Below, one piece after another: positions 17,502 to 25,635 of a stretch of 36,267 nt of DNA. The notes beneath the pieces are model-generated. The model saw only the letters and a program-made list of their open reading frames with translations. It was not told the DNA's origin and made no database searches. Position 1 is the stretch's first letter. The number at the start of each line of letters is the position of its first letter. Made by a program: the position numbers and the translations under genes. Source of the stretch: Bacteroidales bacterium (GTDB lineage Bacteria; Bacteroidota; Bacteroidia; Bacteroidales; UBA4181); contig JAISOY010000191.1 of the NCBI GenBank assembly GCA_031275285.1, forward strand, positions 1-36,267, read 5' to 3'.

Positions 17502-17942
17502 CTATTTCTTTCTGATGCTCTTGTCTTTTCTTAACGAAGAGTGAAAAACTCCGGTTGACCACAATGTTGCTAAAATCAATAAAGGTTGGAAAAATAACCT
17601 GATTAATCTTTTTTGATCGGTATCTAGCCCTAAAGCATCGGTTTCATTAAGATACTGAGCAATATTACCCGGGAAGACAAGGATGTAGAAAACGGCCAGG
17701 ATGATTCCCATTTCTATTTTTCGTTTACCTGAAAAAAGCATGCCCAGTCCCAACAATAGCTCTACCACTCCTGATAATATTACTACCATGTCTTTGTCCA
17801 TCGGAACCCAATCGGGTACCTGTGCCTGAAACTCTTTACGCAAAAATGTCAAATGACCGGTAGCTGCCAGGATCATGAATAATCCCAAAGTAATTCTCAG
17901 GATATTTTGTAGTGTATTTGTTTTAACTGCATTTCTTTTCAT
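17502..17942 (-). CDS. DoxX-family inner-membrane protein
   Basis: A 146-residue integral membrane protein with four hydrophobic segments: 'LRITLGLFMILAATGHLTFL', 'VVILSGVVELLLGLGMLF', 'IEMGIILAVFYILVFPGNIAQYL' and 'LFFQPLLILATLW'. The 'R..LG..MI.AG..H' start, 'SG..ELLLG.GML' and 'FP.NI' patterns are those of the DoxX/DoxX-like superfamily of small four-helix membrane proteins. Members take part in quinone or redox-linked processes in archaea and in membrane integrity or sulfur stress in some bacteria, but many have no known role. The N-terminus is preceded by basic residues and the C-terminus ends in Lys/Arg ('RKDKSIRKK'), fitting cytoplasmic ends. It converges on the fimbrial operon and is transcribed alone. 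A promoter candidate and a pair of 13-bp repeats lie upstream (18080-18129). Confidence 0.85.
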   Translation of the reverse strand: MKRNAVKTNTLQNILRITLGLFMILAATGHLTFLRKEFQAQVPDWVPMDKDMVVILSGVVELLLGLGMLFSGKRKIEMGIILAVFYILVFPGNIAQYLNETDALGLDTDQKRLIRLFFQPLLILATLWSTGVFHSSLRKDKSIRKK

Positions 17943-18079
17943 CTTTTTAGACTTTTATTGATATAAGATAGATATAGGGTTTTCACCGGTTTTTTAGGGT
18001 AGGTAAATGAGGTTGATTTTTAATAGGTTTTATTTGTTAAGCTCCTGTAATCCGTCAGATTTTGAAAAATTATCGACAA

Positions 18080-18129
18080 CAAATCTACAATTTTTACTCT
18101 TAATCACTATCTGGAGATCTACAATTTTT
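18080..18129 (-). promoter_or_regulatory. Candidate promoter and paired 13-bp direct repeats upstream of the doxX-like gene
   Basis: On the minus strand, TAGATTTG (18087-18080) fits TAnnTTTG, about 140 nt before the DoxX start, but no good -33 box is present. The plus-strand 13-mer ATCTACAATTTTT occurs perfectly at 18083-18095 and 18117-18129. The 34-bp period is close to three helical turns. One copy overlaps the -7 box and the other falls near -45. No further genes or structures were recognised in 17943-18431 other than AT-rich sequence. Confidence 0.3.
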
Positions 18130-18431
18130 TTCATGCTTTCTGAATAAGTTTTTTGCTTTAAATACCTTTCGATAGAGCAATTTTCATAGATTTTTTGGTT
18201 GGTTTATCCGTATTATTTTCTGAAATATTTAAATTTATGAAGAAAATATTGTTTTAGACTTTAGACCTATTTGTTGATATTGATGAAATAAAAATTTCAA
18301 TCATGGATTAATCCTCTTCGACTAAAATGTTGTTTTACAAAAAGATTTTATAAATGGAAGGAAATTATTGCTTATGCCTGGTAAACATACGTTTATGATA
18401 TTTGTCATGTTTTATATTAGAGTGATGCAAC

Positions 18432-18439
18432 TATCTTTG
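18432..18439 (+). promoter_or_regulatory. Candidate promoter ahead of the AG tract
   Basis: TATCTTTG fully matches the Bacteroidota -7 box TAnnTTTG. A poor -33 (GTTT near 18409) is present at the expected distance, and a better TTTG lies at 18401 but with a 27-nt gap. Transcription from here would run through the (AG)32 tract and end at the terminator at 18717, giving an RNA of roughly 310 nt. Confidence 0.35.
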
Positions 18440-18547
18440 TAATGCTTTCTTAAGTGCGGGTTACAGTGGTTTTAAGAGAAAATGGGTAGGATAAAATATT
18501 GGCTTGATTCATATCACAAAATTAGTTAGTTCAAGCGGAAAATACTT

Positions 18548-18691
<144 letters not shown>

Positions 18692-18716
18692 TGTAGGCAT
18701 ATTATATTTATCATAC

Positions 18717-18757
18717 AAAAAAGGAACGATATTGTTGTGCAATATTGTTCCTTTTTT
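18717..18757. terminator. Strong bidirectional terminator after the AG tract
   Basis: An 18-bp stem: 18717-18734 pairs with 18740-18757 (core GGAACGATATTG / CAATATTGTTCC, one G-T pair) around a TTGTG loop. A-rich on the left and T-rich on the right, so it can act both ways. It separates the AG-tract unit from the susC leader. Confidence 0.9.
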
Positions 18758-19034
18758 TATTCCAGATATTACTATTCTGGGTCATAGAATAGCTTTATTC
18801 CTAAATTTAATAAATATGAAGGAGGGACGCCTATGAAATAAAAGAGTAAAAAAATGACGGAGAAATGGTTGCAACATCTCTCCGTCGGCAGAGATCAACT
18901 TATATCTACAGATACCTGTCGATACTCAACAATATGAATGATTCATCACAAATCATGCCATGCTGGTTTGTATATTCATGAATGCTTGACAGGTTCCAGT
19001 GGATTTATACAATAAATATAAATACATCACATTT
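18758..19034 (+). promoter_or_regulatory. Leader region of the susC gene
   Basis: About 277 nt without a gene. TAGCTTTA (18790-18797) is a near match to the -7 box. An unusually good Shine-Dalgarno, AAGGAGG at 18819-18825, precedes ATG-AAA-TAA (18833-18841), a two-codon ORF. A hairpin GACGGAGA / TCTCCGTC (18856-18863 with 18879-18886) has a 15-nt loop holding GTTGCAAC, without a T run. These could form a regulated leader, but no known riboswitch is recognised. Confidence 0.35.
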
Positions 19035-22000
19035 ATGAAATATATTGGAACTATATTTTTAATGTTTTTTTTAACTACTACAACATATGCTCAAATAAAA
19101 AGGGTTACAGGGGTAGTGAGGGATGCTACGGATAATAGTACAATGCCTGGCGTCAACGTTGTGGTAAAAGGATCTTCGATCGGAACAGCTACTGATATGA
19201 ACGGAGAATTTTCCATTAATGCCGGTGCCAACGACACACTTGTTTTTACTTTGGTAGGGAAAAAAACAGAGGAGATCGTTCCCGGCCAGAGAAGCGTATT
19301 GGAAGTCTCTTTGGCTGATGATCAATCCCAAATAGAAGAAGTGGTGGTTACCGCTTTCGGTAAAACAAAAAAATCCAGTGTCGCTTCTTCCGTTGAATCG
19401 GTAAAGGTTTCCGAATTGCGGATTCCTTCTTCGAACCTTACCGGAGCATTAGCAGGAAGGATTGCCGGTGTTATTTCTTATCAGACAACCGGTGAACCGG
19501 GTGCAGATAATGCTCAGTTCTTTGTCCGTGGGGTCAGTTCTTTCGGTTACAAAAGCGATCCGTTGATATTGATCGATGGATTTGAATCTACCAGTGACGA
19601 CCTTGCGCGTTTACGACCGGATGATATTGAGAGTTTTTCGGTAATGAAGGATGCAGCAGCTACTGTTATGTACGGAGCGAGAAGTGCCAATGGTATCATC
19701 TCTGTCACTACCAAGGCAGGCCGTGAAGGTCCGGTAAGGGTCAGTGCCAGGGTAGATGTCAATGTAGCTACACCGACTCAATCTGTCGAATTCCTCGATG
19801 GGGTGACCTATATGAGGTTGTACAACGAAGCGCAGATGACCCGTAATCCTGAGTTAGGCGCTTTTTACAGCGAACAAAAGATACAGTCAACCATGCGAGG
19901 CGAAAATCCTATGATCTACCCCAATGTGAAATGGTATGACGCTCTTTTTAATAAAGCCACTGTAAATGAAAAAGTCAATCTGAATGTTTCCGGAGGAGGA
20001 CAGGTGGCTACCTATTATGTAGCCGGAGGATTCGACCATGAAACAGGTTTGTTGAAAGTAGACAAACGTAATAATTTCAATAACAACATCGATATCAAAC
20101 GTACCCACATCCGGAGTAATGTGATTTTTAAACTGAGTAAAACAACTACTTTGGATACCAGGATTTTTGGCCGTTTCGAACGCTATACCGGTCCTTATGA
20201 GTCGGCAGACATCATTTATAATCAGGTGATGCGCTCCAACCCCGTGGATTTTCCGTTTACTTATGAACCGGATGAAGCGAATCAGTATACCGAGCATATT
20301 CTTTTCGGAAGTACCTCCATTGGAGGTGGGCTTAAGGTAAACCCTTATGCTACCATGGTGCGCGGATATGAAGACAGGAACGAGACCAGCCTTACTGCAC
20401 AGGCTTCTTTATTACAGGATTTGAGTTTTCTTGTAGAAGGTTTGAAGATCAGTCTTAAATTTTCCGCTAATACCTGGAGCAAATATTCCAGCCAGAGATT
20501 TTACGACCCATATTATTATGCGCTGCAAAGCTACGACCAGATTACCGGGGAATATACCCTTTTTGCATTGAACCCCACCGGGGGGTCTGCTTATTTAGGA
20601 GAACTGATTCCGGGTCGCGATGCCAGCGGGCTATATTATTATGAGGCTATTCTCAACTGGAACAGGCTGTTCGGAAAGCATAACGTAGGCGCTACAGTGG
20701 TGGGGTTGATGCAGGAAAACCTGCTCACCGGCGGTAACAGCCGCTCTATTTACGAAACCCTGCCCGAAAAAAATATGGGTCTTTCGGGTAAGTTTACTTA
20801 CGATTTTGCCTCCAGGTACTTTCTTGATTTTACTTTTGGTTTCAACGGTTCGGAGAAATTCTCGGGATCCAATCAATATGGTTTCTTCCCTGCGTTGGCA
20901 GGAGCCTGGATGATTTCTAACGAATCTTTCTTTGATCCGCTTAAGAAGACGATCACTTCCCTGAAGCTCAAGGCAAGTGTGGGAAGAGGTGGTAATGACG
21001 CCATTGCCGGTAGGTCAGGCCGTTTCTTCTTTTTGTCCGATGTCACCCTTGGCGGCGGCGGATTCCGGTGGGGTAATGATTTTCAGAACTCTTACAGTGG
21101 TTACAGTGTAAGCCGTTATGCTAATCCGAACATCACTTGGGAAGTATCCGACCAGTATAATGCAGGGATTGAACTGGGACTGTTCAAAAATGAATCCTTA
21201 AAACTTCAATTTGAAGTGTTTAAGGAAGTCCGTTCGAAAATCTATATGACCCGGGATAACTTTCCGAAATCGGCAGGATTGGAGGCATCTATCAGTGGAA
21301 ATGTAGGTAAAATGCAGAAAGTCGGGTTTGATGGTTCTATCGACTACGAATATCAGTTCACAAGAGATTTCTGGATCACCGGAAGGGCCAATATCACTTA
21401 TGCCACGAATGAATACCTGGAACTGGATGAAAAGAACTTTCCCGATGAATACCTGAAAAGGAAAGGCCACAGTAAAGATCAGGGTTGGGGTTTAATTGCA
21501 GAGCGTCTTTTTGTGGATGAAGCTGAGATCATTTACTCGCCGCGTCAGGACTATGGGGAATATCAGGCCGGTGATATCAAATACAAGGATGTGAACGGCG
21601 ACGGTGTAGTCAATGATAACGATCGTGTAGCCATGGGATACCCAACCACTCCCGAAATGCAGTATGGTTTCGGTTTATCCATGGGATATAAGCGTTGGGA
21701 CCTCTCGTTTTTCTTTCAGGGGAATGCAAGGGTATCCATGTTCATTAATTCGGGAGCAAACTGGAATAGTGAGAGGACGAAGCAGGACGGGATCGCGCCT
21801 TTTGTGGATCAACGTAACGCCCTGCCTATTATTGCAGATGATTACTGGAGTGAGACCAACCCGAATCCGCATGCTTTCTGGCCGCGTTTGTCCACTACTG
21901 TTGTCGATAACAATAACCAACAGTCGTCGTGGTGGTTGCGTGATGCATCATTCCTTCGTCTGAAAACCGTGGAAATAGGCTATAATCTGCCGGGGTGGGA

Positions 22001-22154
22001 AAAAATTCACCTGCAGATGCTTAGGATATACTTTTCCGCTGAAAATGTGTTTGTTGTTTCTCCATTCAAGCTATGGGACCCCGAAATGGGCAGCAATGGG
22101 ATAGGCTATCCGCCCAACAGGCGATTCAACGTCGGGATAAAAATAGACTTTTAA
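19035..22154 (+). CDS. SusC/RagA-family TonB-linked outer-membrane transporter
   Basis: A 1039-residue TonB-dependent transporter that, with its SusD partner, imports glycans or peptides over the outer membrane. Order of parts: Sec signal ending 'TTYAQ'; carboxypeptidase-like regulatory domain ('RVTGVVRDATDNSTMPGVNV', 'GTATDMNGEFSI'); TonB box 'EEVVVTAFGK' at about residue 101; plug domain with 'GALAGRIAGVISYQTTGEPG', 'FFVRGVSSFG', 'PLILIDGFE', 'IESFSVMKDAAATVMYGARS' and 'NGIISVTTKAG'; then a 22-strand barrel ending 'NVGIKIDF' with terminal Phe. An in-frame GTG at 18999 would add 12 polar residues before the signal; the ATG at 19035 gives a normal signal and is preferred. It is 21 bp before susD in the same unit. 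The substrate is not visible, as the locus has no enzyme genes. Confidence 0.96.
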   Translation: MKYIGTIFLMFFLTTTTYAQIKRVTGVVRDATDNSTMPGVNVVVKGSSIGTATDMNGEFSINAGANDTLVFTLVGKKTEEIVPGQRSVLEVSLADDQSQIEEVVVTAFGKTKKSSVASSVESVKVSELRIPSSNLTGALAGRIAGVISYQTTGEPGADNAQFFVRGVSSFGYKSDPLILIDGFESTSDDLARLRPDDIESFSVMKDAAATVMYGARSANGIISVTTKAGREGPVRVSARVDVNVATPTQSVEFLDGVTYMRLYNEAQMTRNPELGAFYSEQKIQSTMRGENPMIYPNVKWYDALFNKATVNEKVNLNVSGGGQVATYYVAGGFDHETGLLKVDKRNNFNNNIDIKRTHIRSNVIFKLSKTTTLDTRIFGRFERYTGPYESADIIYNQVMRSNPVDFPFTYEPDEANQYTEHILFGSTSIGGGLKVNPYATMVRGYEDRNETSLTAQASLLQDLSFLVEGLKISLKFSANTWSKYSSQRFYDPYYYALQSYDQITGEYTLFALNPTGGSAYLGELIPGRDASGLYYYEAILNWNRLFGKHNVGATVVGLMQENLLTGGNSRSIYETLPEKNMGLSGKFTYDFASRYFLDFTFGFNGSEKFSGSNQYGFFPALAGAWMISNESFFDPLKKTITSLKLKASVGRGGNDAIAGRSGRFFFLSDVTLGGGGFRWGNDFQNSYSGYSVSRYANPNITWEVSDQYNAGIELGLFKNESLKLQFEVFKEVRSKIYMTRDNFPKSAGLEASISGNVGKMQKVGFDGSIDYEYQFTRDFWITGRANITYATNEYLELDEKNFPDEYLKRKGHSKDQGWGLIAERLFVDEAEIIYSPRQDYGEYQAGDIKYKDVNGDGVVNDNDRVAMGYPTTPEMQYGFGLSMGYKRWDLSFFFQGNARVSMFINSGANWNSERTKQDGIAPFVDQRNALPIIADDYWSETNPNPHAFWPRLSTTVVDNNNQQSSWWLRDASFLRLKTVEIGYNLPGWEKIHLQMLRIYFSAENVFVVSPFKLWDPEMGSNGIGYPPNRRFNVGIKIDF

Positions 22155-22175
22155 CCTTTCAAATTAACGAAAAGT

Positions 22176-24167
22176 ATGAAGAAAATAAATATAATAATCG
22201 GGTTGGTAGCGGTAATGATCATTACCTCCTGTAGCGAATATCTGGATGTAGTTCCGGATAATACGTTGAAACTGGAAAATATTTTTGCCACTAAAGAAGA
22301 TGCATGGGATGGCCTGGCCAAATGCTATACATATCTTCCTAATGATAATGCGGCGCATGAGTCACTGCTTTTATTAGGTGATGAGACAATAGGCAGGATC
22401 GGTGTTTCTTTCCAGAGGAGTACCACCGATCAACGGGCCGAAAGGATCATGCGCGGATTACAGTCCACCAGTGATCCCGTGCTTGGAACATGGTCGGGTA
22501 CCAATGGCGGGAAAAATTATTTCCAGGCTATTCGTAGCTGTAATGTTTTCCTGCAATACGTAGATGGTATCCGTAATCTTTCCGATAGCGAACGGGCGGA
22601 TTGGCGTGCGCAGGTGACTTTCCTGAAAGCTTATTATCACTTTCTGTTACTGCGGCAATATGGGCCGGTTATTATTTCGGATAATCTGATTGCACCCGAT
22701 GCATTATCGGAGGATTTATACCAGAAAAGAAGTAAAGTAGAAGACGTTTTCGACTATATCCTCGGTTTACTGGATACATCCATTTCTTCTTTGCCTGAAA
22801 CCCGTCCTACTTCCGACCTTGGGATGATCGACCGGGTAGGCGCATTGGCTATCAAAGCGCGGATACTGTTGTACCGTGCCAGTCCATTTTTCAGCGGGAA
22901 CAGGGAATTTTTCGACGATTTCCTGGATCCGTCCGATGGGGAAAGGTTTTTCGCAACGACTGATACCGAAGAACAAACCAAAGAAAAATGGGCAAATGCT
23001 ATCACTGCCATCAATGCAGCGATAACTTTGGCTGAGGCCCAGGGGAAAAAGTTGAGCACTTCCGAGACCACCAAGCCGACGCCATATTTGCCGGATAGCG
23101 CCTTTTTCCGCTTGAATCCCGATAAGATGAAGAAATTGTATGACTTGCGTTTTGTAGTGGTTGCTCCATGGAATGAAGAATTGATATGGGGTAATTCTAA
23201 TGTAAGTGTATATAGTGACAATGAAATAGCTGATATGATGAATATTCGCCTGCCTCAGGAACAGGCCGAAGGGATCAAAGAAGATAACGGTTATTCACAA
23301 CAATGGCTGGCAGCAAGCTACCAGATGGCCGAAAGGTATTATACGGCAAACGGATTGCCGATTGATGAGGACCTGACATTCAATTATAATACACGGTTGG
23401 ACCTCTATACCACTCCTGGTGCCACTGATCCGGATTATCCGGCTATTGCAGGCCTCCTGCAACCTAATACGCCTACTGTTAACTTGTATATGAACCGGGA
23501 AATGCGTTTCTATGCCAACCTGGATATCACAGGAGGATATGTGCGCACTCACTATCAGACCATACCGGTATATATGATGGCAACTACGCCCGGCGGATTA
23601 AAAGAAACGATCAGTCAGGATAATTTTCTGGCTACCGGTATCGGCGTCCAGAAAATGACCCATCCTGAATCCATGTCAGGGGCCTGGCAACGGGTACAAC
23701 GTTATCCTATGCCTATTATCCGCCTTGCCGACCTGTACCTGATGAAAGCTGAAGCATTGAATGAATATAAGGCCGCTCCGGACCAGGAGGTCTGGGATGC
23801 CATTAACCTGGTTCGCAGACGTGCCGGTATACCCGACGTGGAAGACGTATGGTCCGATCCTTCATTGGCACGTACATTGAATAAGCACACTACCCAATCG
23901 GGAATGAGGGATATTATCCTGACGGAAAGGTCTATCGAACTTGCGTTTGAAGGTAGCCGTTTCTGGGATATGTGGCGGCACAAAAGGGCACACAAGGAAT
24001 TTAACGCTTCCATACAGGGTTGGAACTATAAAGGTACTTCAGCCAGTACATTCTTTGTGTTGGGTGTATTACAGCCCAGGCGTTTTATCATCAGGGATTA
24101 TTTGTGGCCTATCGATCTGAATGAATTAAATACCAATGCCAATATCTCGCAAAATCCGGGATGGTAG
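22176..24167 (+). CDS. SusD/RagB-family surface lipoprotein
   Basis: A 663-residue substrate-binding lid of the SusC channel. Lipobox 'ITSC' with Cys 19. The mature start 'CSEYLDVVPDN' and 'NIFATKEDAWDGLAKCYTYL' matches the SusD N-terminal helices with tetratricopeptide-like repeats. Also visible are 'NYFQAIRSCNVFLQYV', 'AQVTFLKAYYHFLLLRQYGPVII', 'LADLYLMKAEALNEY', 'AINLVRRRAGIPDV', 'IILTERSIELAFEGSRFWDMWRHK' and the usual ending 'NISQNPGW'. It is longer than the ~550 residues typical for the family, with extra sequence around residues 240-430. It is translated closely after susC (21 bp apart). Substrate unknown. Confidence 0.95.
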   Translation: MKKINIIIGLVAVMIITSCSEYLDVVPDNTLKLENIFATKEDAWDGLAKCYTYLPNDNAAHESLLLLGDETIGRIGVSFQRSTTDQRAERIMRGLQSTSDPVLGTWSGTNGGKNYFQAIRSCNVFLQYVDGIRNLSDSERADWRAQVTFLKAYYHFLLLRQYGPVIISDNLIAPDALSEDLYQKRSKVEDVFDYILGLLDTSISSLPETRPTSDLGMIDRVGALAIKARILLYRASPFFSGNREFFDDFLDPSDGERFFATTDTEEQTKEKWANAITAINAAITLAEAQGKKLSTSETTKPTPYLPDSAFFRLNPDKMKKLYDLRFVVVAPWNEELIWGNSNVSVYSDNEIADMMNIRLPQEQAEGIKEDNGYSQQWLAASYQMAERYYTANGLPIDEDLTFNYNTRLDLYTTPGATDPDYPAIAGLLQPNTPTVNLYMNREMRFYANLDITGGYVRTHYQTIPVYMMATTPGGLKETISQDNFLATGIGVQKMTHPESMSGAWQRVQRYPMPIIRLADLYLMKAEALNEYKAAPDQEVWDAINLVRRRAGIPDVEDVWSDPSLARTLNKHTTQSGMRDIILTERSIELAFEGSRFWDMWRHKRAHKEFNASIQGWNYKGTSASTFFVLGVLQPRRFIIRDYLWPIDLNELNTNANISQNPGW

Positions 24168-24175
24168 TTTAAGTA

Positions 24176-24206
24176 ATTGATAATTGACAATTGATTATTG
24201 ATAATT
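24176..24206. repeat. Short AT-rich intergenic repeat
   Basis: ATTGATAATT occurs at 24176-24185 and 24197-24206, with AATTGACAATT between. Similar low-complexity TTGATAATTGACAATT strings recur in many Bacteroidota intergenic regions in my recollection. It lies between susD and the DUF4959 gene; function unknown. Confidence 0.6.
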
Positions 24207-24296
24207 AGGTAGCAGCAGGATATACGATAAAAATAAAGAAAAGATGCTTCTTACATGATCAATCATCAATGATACTTATAAAATAAATCGAATTAT

Positions 24297-25607
24297 ATGA
24301 AAATAAAATCTTACATATATCTGATGTCGCTGGCCATTATAGGTATCAGCGCCTGCAAGGAAGGATCCAGGTTCGAATCCTCTTCGGATGATAAAACTCC
24401 TCCTGGATCTCCGACCATCCTTTCATGGAAACCGCTCAACGGAGGAGCCCGCTTCTTTTTTGCCATTCCTGATGACGAGGATTTACTCAGTATCGATGCG
24501 GAATATACCAATCCGAAAGGAAAAACGTTTCGTTTTACTTCTTCTTTTTATATTGACTCTATTGATGTCATAGGTATGGGTAGTACCGATCCCCAGACTG
24601 TACGGCTTTTTGGTGTAGACCGGGCCGGAAACCGTTCGGTAGCAGTGGAAGAGGAGGTGATCCCGTTGGAGCCTGCCGTTACACGTGTTGCAGAAAGCCT
24701 GGTCTTGAAACCGGGGTTCAGTTCGTTTTTTGTTGACTGGATCAATGAACTGAAACAGGTAATCAATGTATATGTGCATTTCAAATATACCGATCAAAGT
24801 GCTCCTCGTGATATTATCAGTGTCTTTTCATCCAACGTGGAAACAGACAGAAAGTTCATTAATAATCTGAATCTCACGTCGGATGTGCCCATCGAGGTAT
24901 GGCTACGCGTGGAAGACCGCTACGAAAATACCACGGAAGAAATATCCTTCGGGACGATTTATCTGCAGGAAGATTTCAAGCTGGATAAATCGAGTTGGGT
25001 GATTCCAGATGCCGGCGATTCCACTGTTATACTTCGCAATGGGACTAAGTTTAATACTGGTATACCGGCCATGTTCGGCGATGCTAAGGAAGGACGTATG
25101 TCAAAACTGATCGACGATATGATTGACCGTGGTGATAACCTGAACTTCTTTCATACGGATAACCGTGGGCGTAACGGTTCCTCTTCAATAGCCAATAAAA
25201 ACGACTGGAATATAATTCTTGATTTGGGAGACTATTACCAGTTAAGTCGTATTCTTACCCATCAGCGCCATTCAGGTGGATTGGACAATATCAGCCAGGG
25301 GCAATATTATAAAAATGAGAATTGTGGAGAATTCAGGCTGTACGTGTTCAATGAAGATCTCATGCGATGGGATACCATTTCCCATCAGAAGACCCCTATA
25401 CCGACAGGTATTTCTGAGCTGGAAATCGTCACATTGGGCGAAGCAGGTGATATGGCCTATTTTTATCCTGACGAACCTCAATATACCATTCCTACCCGCT
25501 GGTTCAGGTATGAAATGGTGAACGGGTTTGCCGATAATTATTCTACAGACCATGCCAATGTCAACTGTATGTCGGAACTTACCCTTTACGGGAGAAAGGC
25601 GGAATAA
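24297..25607 (+). CDS. DUF4959/DUF5000-type surface lipoprotein of the SusCD locus
   Basis: A 436-residue lipoprotein (lipobox 'ISAC', Cys 20). The N-terminus, 'DKTPPGSPTILSWKPLNGGARFFFAIPDDEDL' region with fibronectin-III-like strands and 'VRLFGVDRAGNRS', is the DUF4959 pattern. A middle Ig-like part ('PGFSSFFVDWINELKQVINV', 'VEDRYENTTEE') corresponds to DUF5126. The C-terminal ~150 residues ('NIILDLGDYYQLSRILTHQR', 'EFRLYVF', 'RWFRYEMVNG', 'MSELTLYGRK') match DUF5000, which resembles the F5/8 type C (discoidin) carbohydrate-binding fold. It is likely a surface glycan-binding protein (SusE/F-like in role) that helps the SusC/D pair. That role is inferred from domains and position. The spacing of 129 bp from susD holds only AT-rich repeats and no terminator, so it is likely co-transcribed. 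Ligand unknown. Confidence 0.88.
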   Translation: MKIKSYIYLMSLAIIGISACKEGSRFESSSDDKTPPGSPTILSWKPLNGGARFFFAIPDDEDLLSIDAEYTNPKGKTFRFTSSFYIDSIDVIGMGSTDPQTVRLFGVDRAGNRSVAVEEEVIPLEPAVTRVAESLVLKPGFSSFFVDWINELKQVINVYVHFKYTDQSAPRDIISVFSSNVETDRKFINNLNLTSDVPIEVWLRVEDRYENTTEEISFGTIYLQEDFKLDKSSWVIPDAGDSTVILRNGTKFNTGIPAMFGDAKEGRMSKLIDDMIDRGDNLNFFHTDNRGRNGSSSIANKNDWNIILDLGDYYQLSRILTHQRHSGGLDNISQGQYYKNENCGEFRLYVFNEDLMRWDTISHQKTPIPTGISELEIVTLGEAGDMAYFYPDEPQYTIPTRWFRYEMVNGFADNYSTDHANVNCMSELTLYGRKAE

Positions 25608-25635
25608 ATTTGATCATCTTTAAATTTAAAAAATC

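Noticed and set aside
18237..18257. ATG AAG AAA ATA TTG TTT TAG, resembling the start of a signal peptide
   Set aside because: Six codons then stop; no coding sequence continues in any frame, so too little to call a pseudogene.
18999..19034. GTG start adding 12 residues to SusC
   Set aside because: It would put polar residues before the signal peptide; ATG at 19035 with an AT-rich leader is typical.
22754..23221. Minus-strand ORF of 155 codons opposite susD
   Set aside because: Shadow of the susD gene; no signal, domain or promoter.
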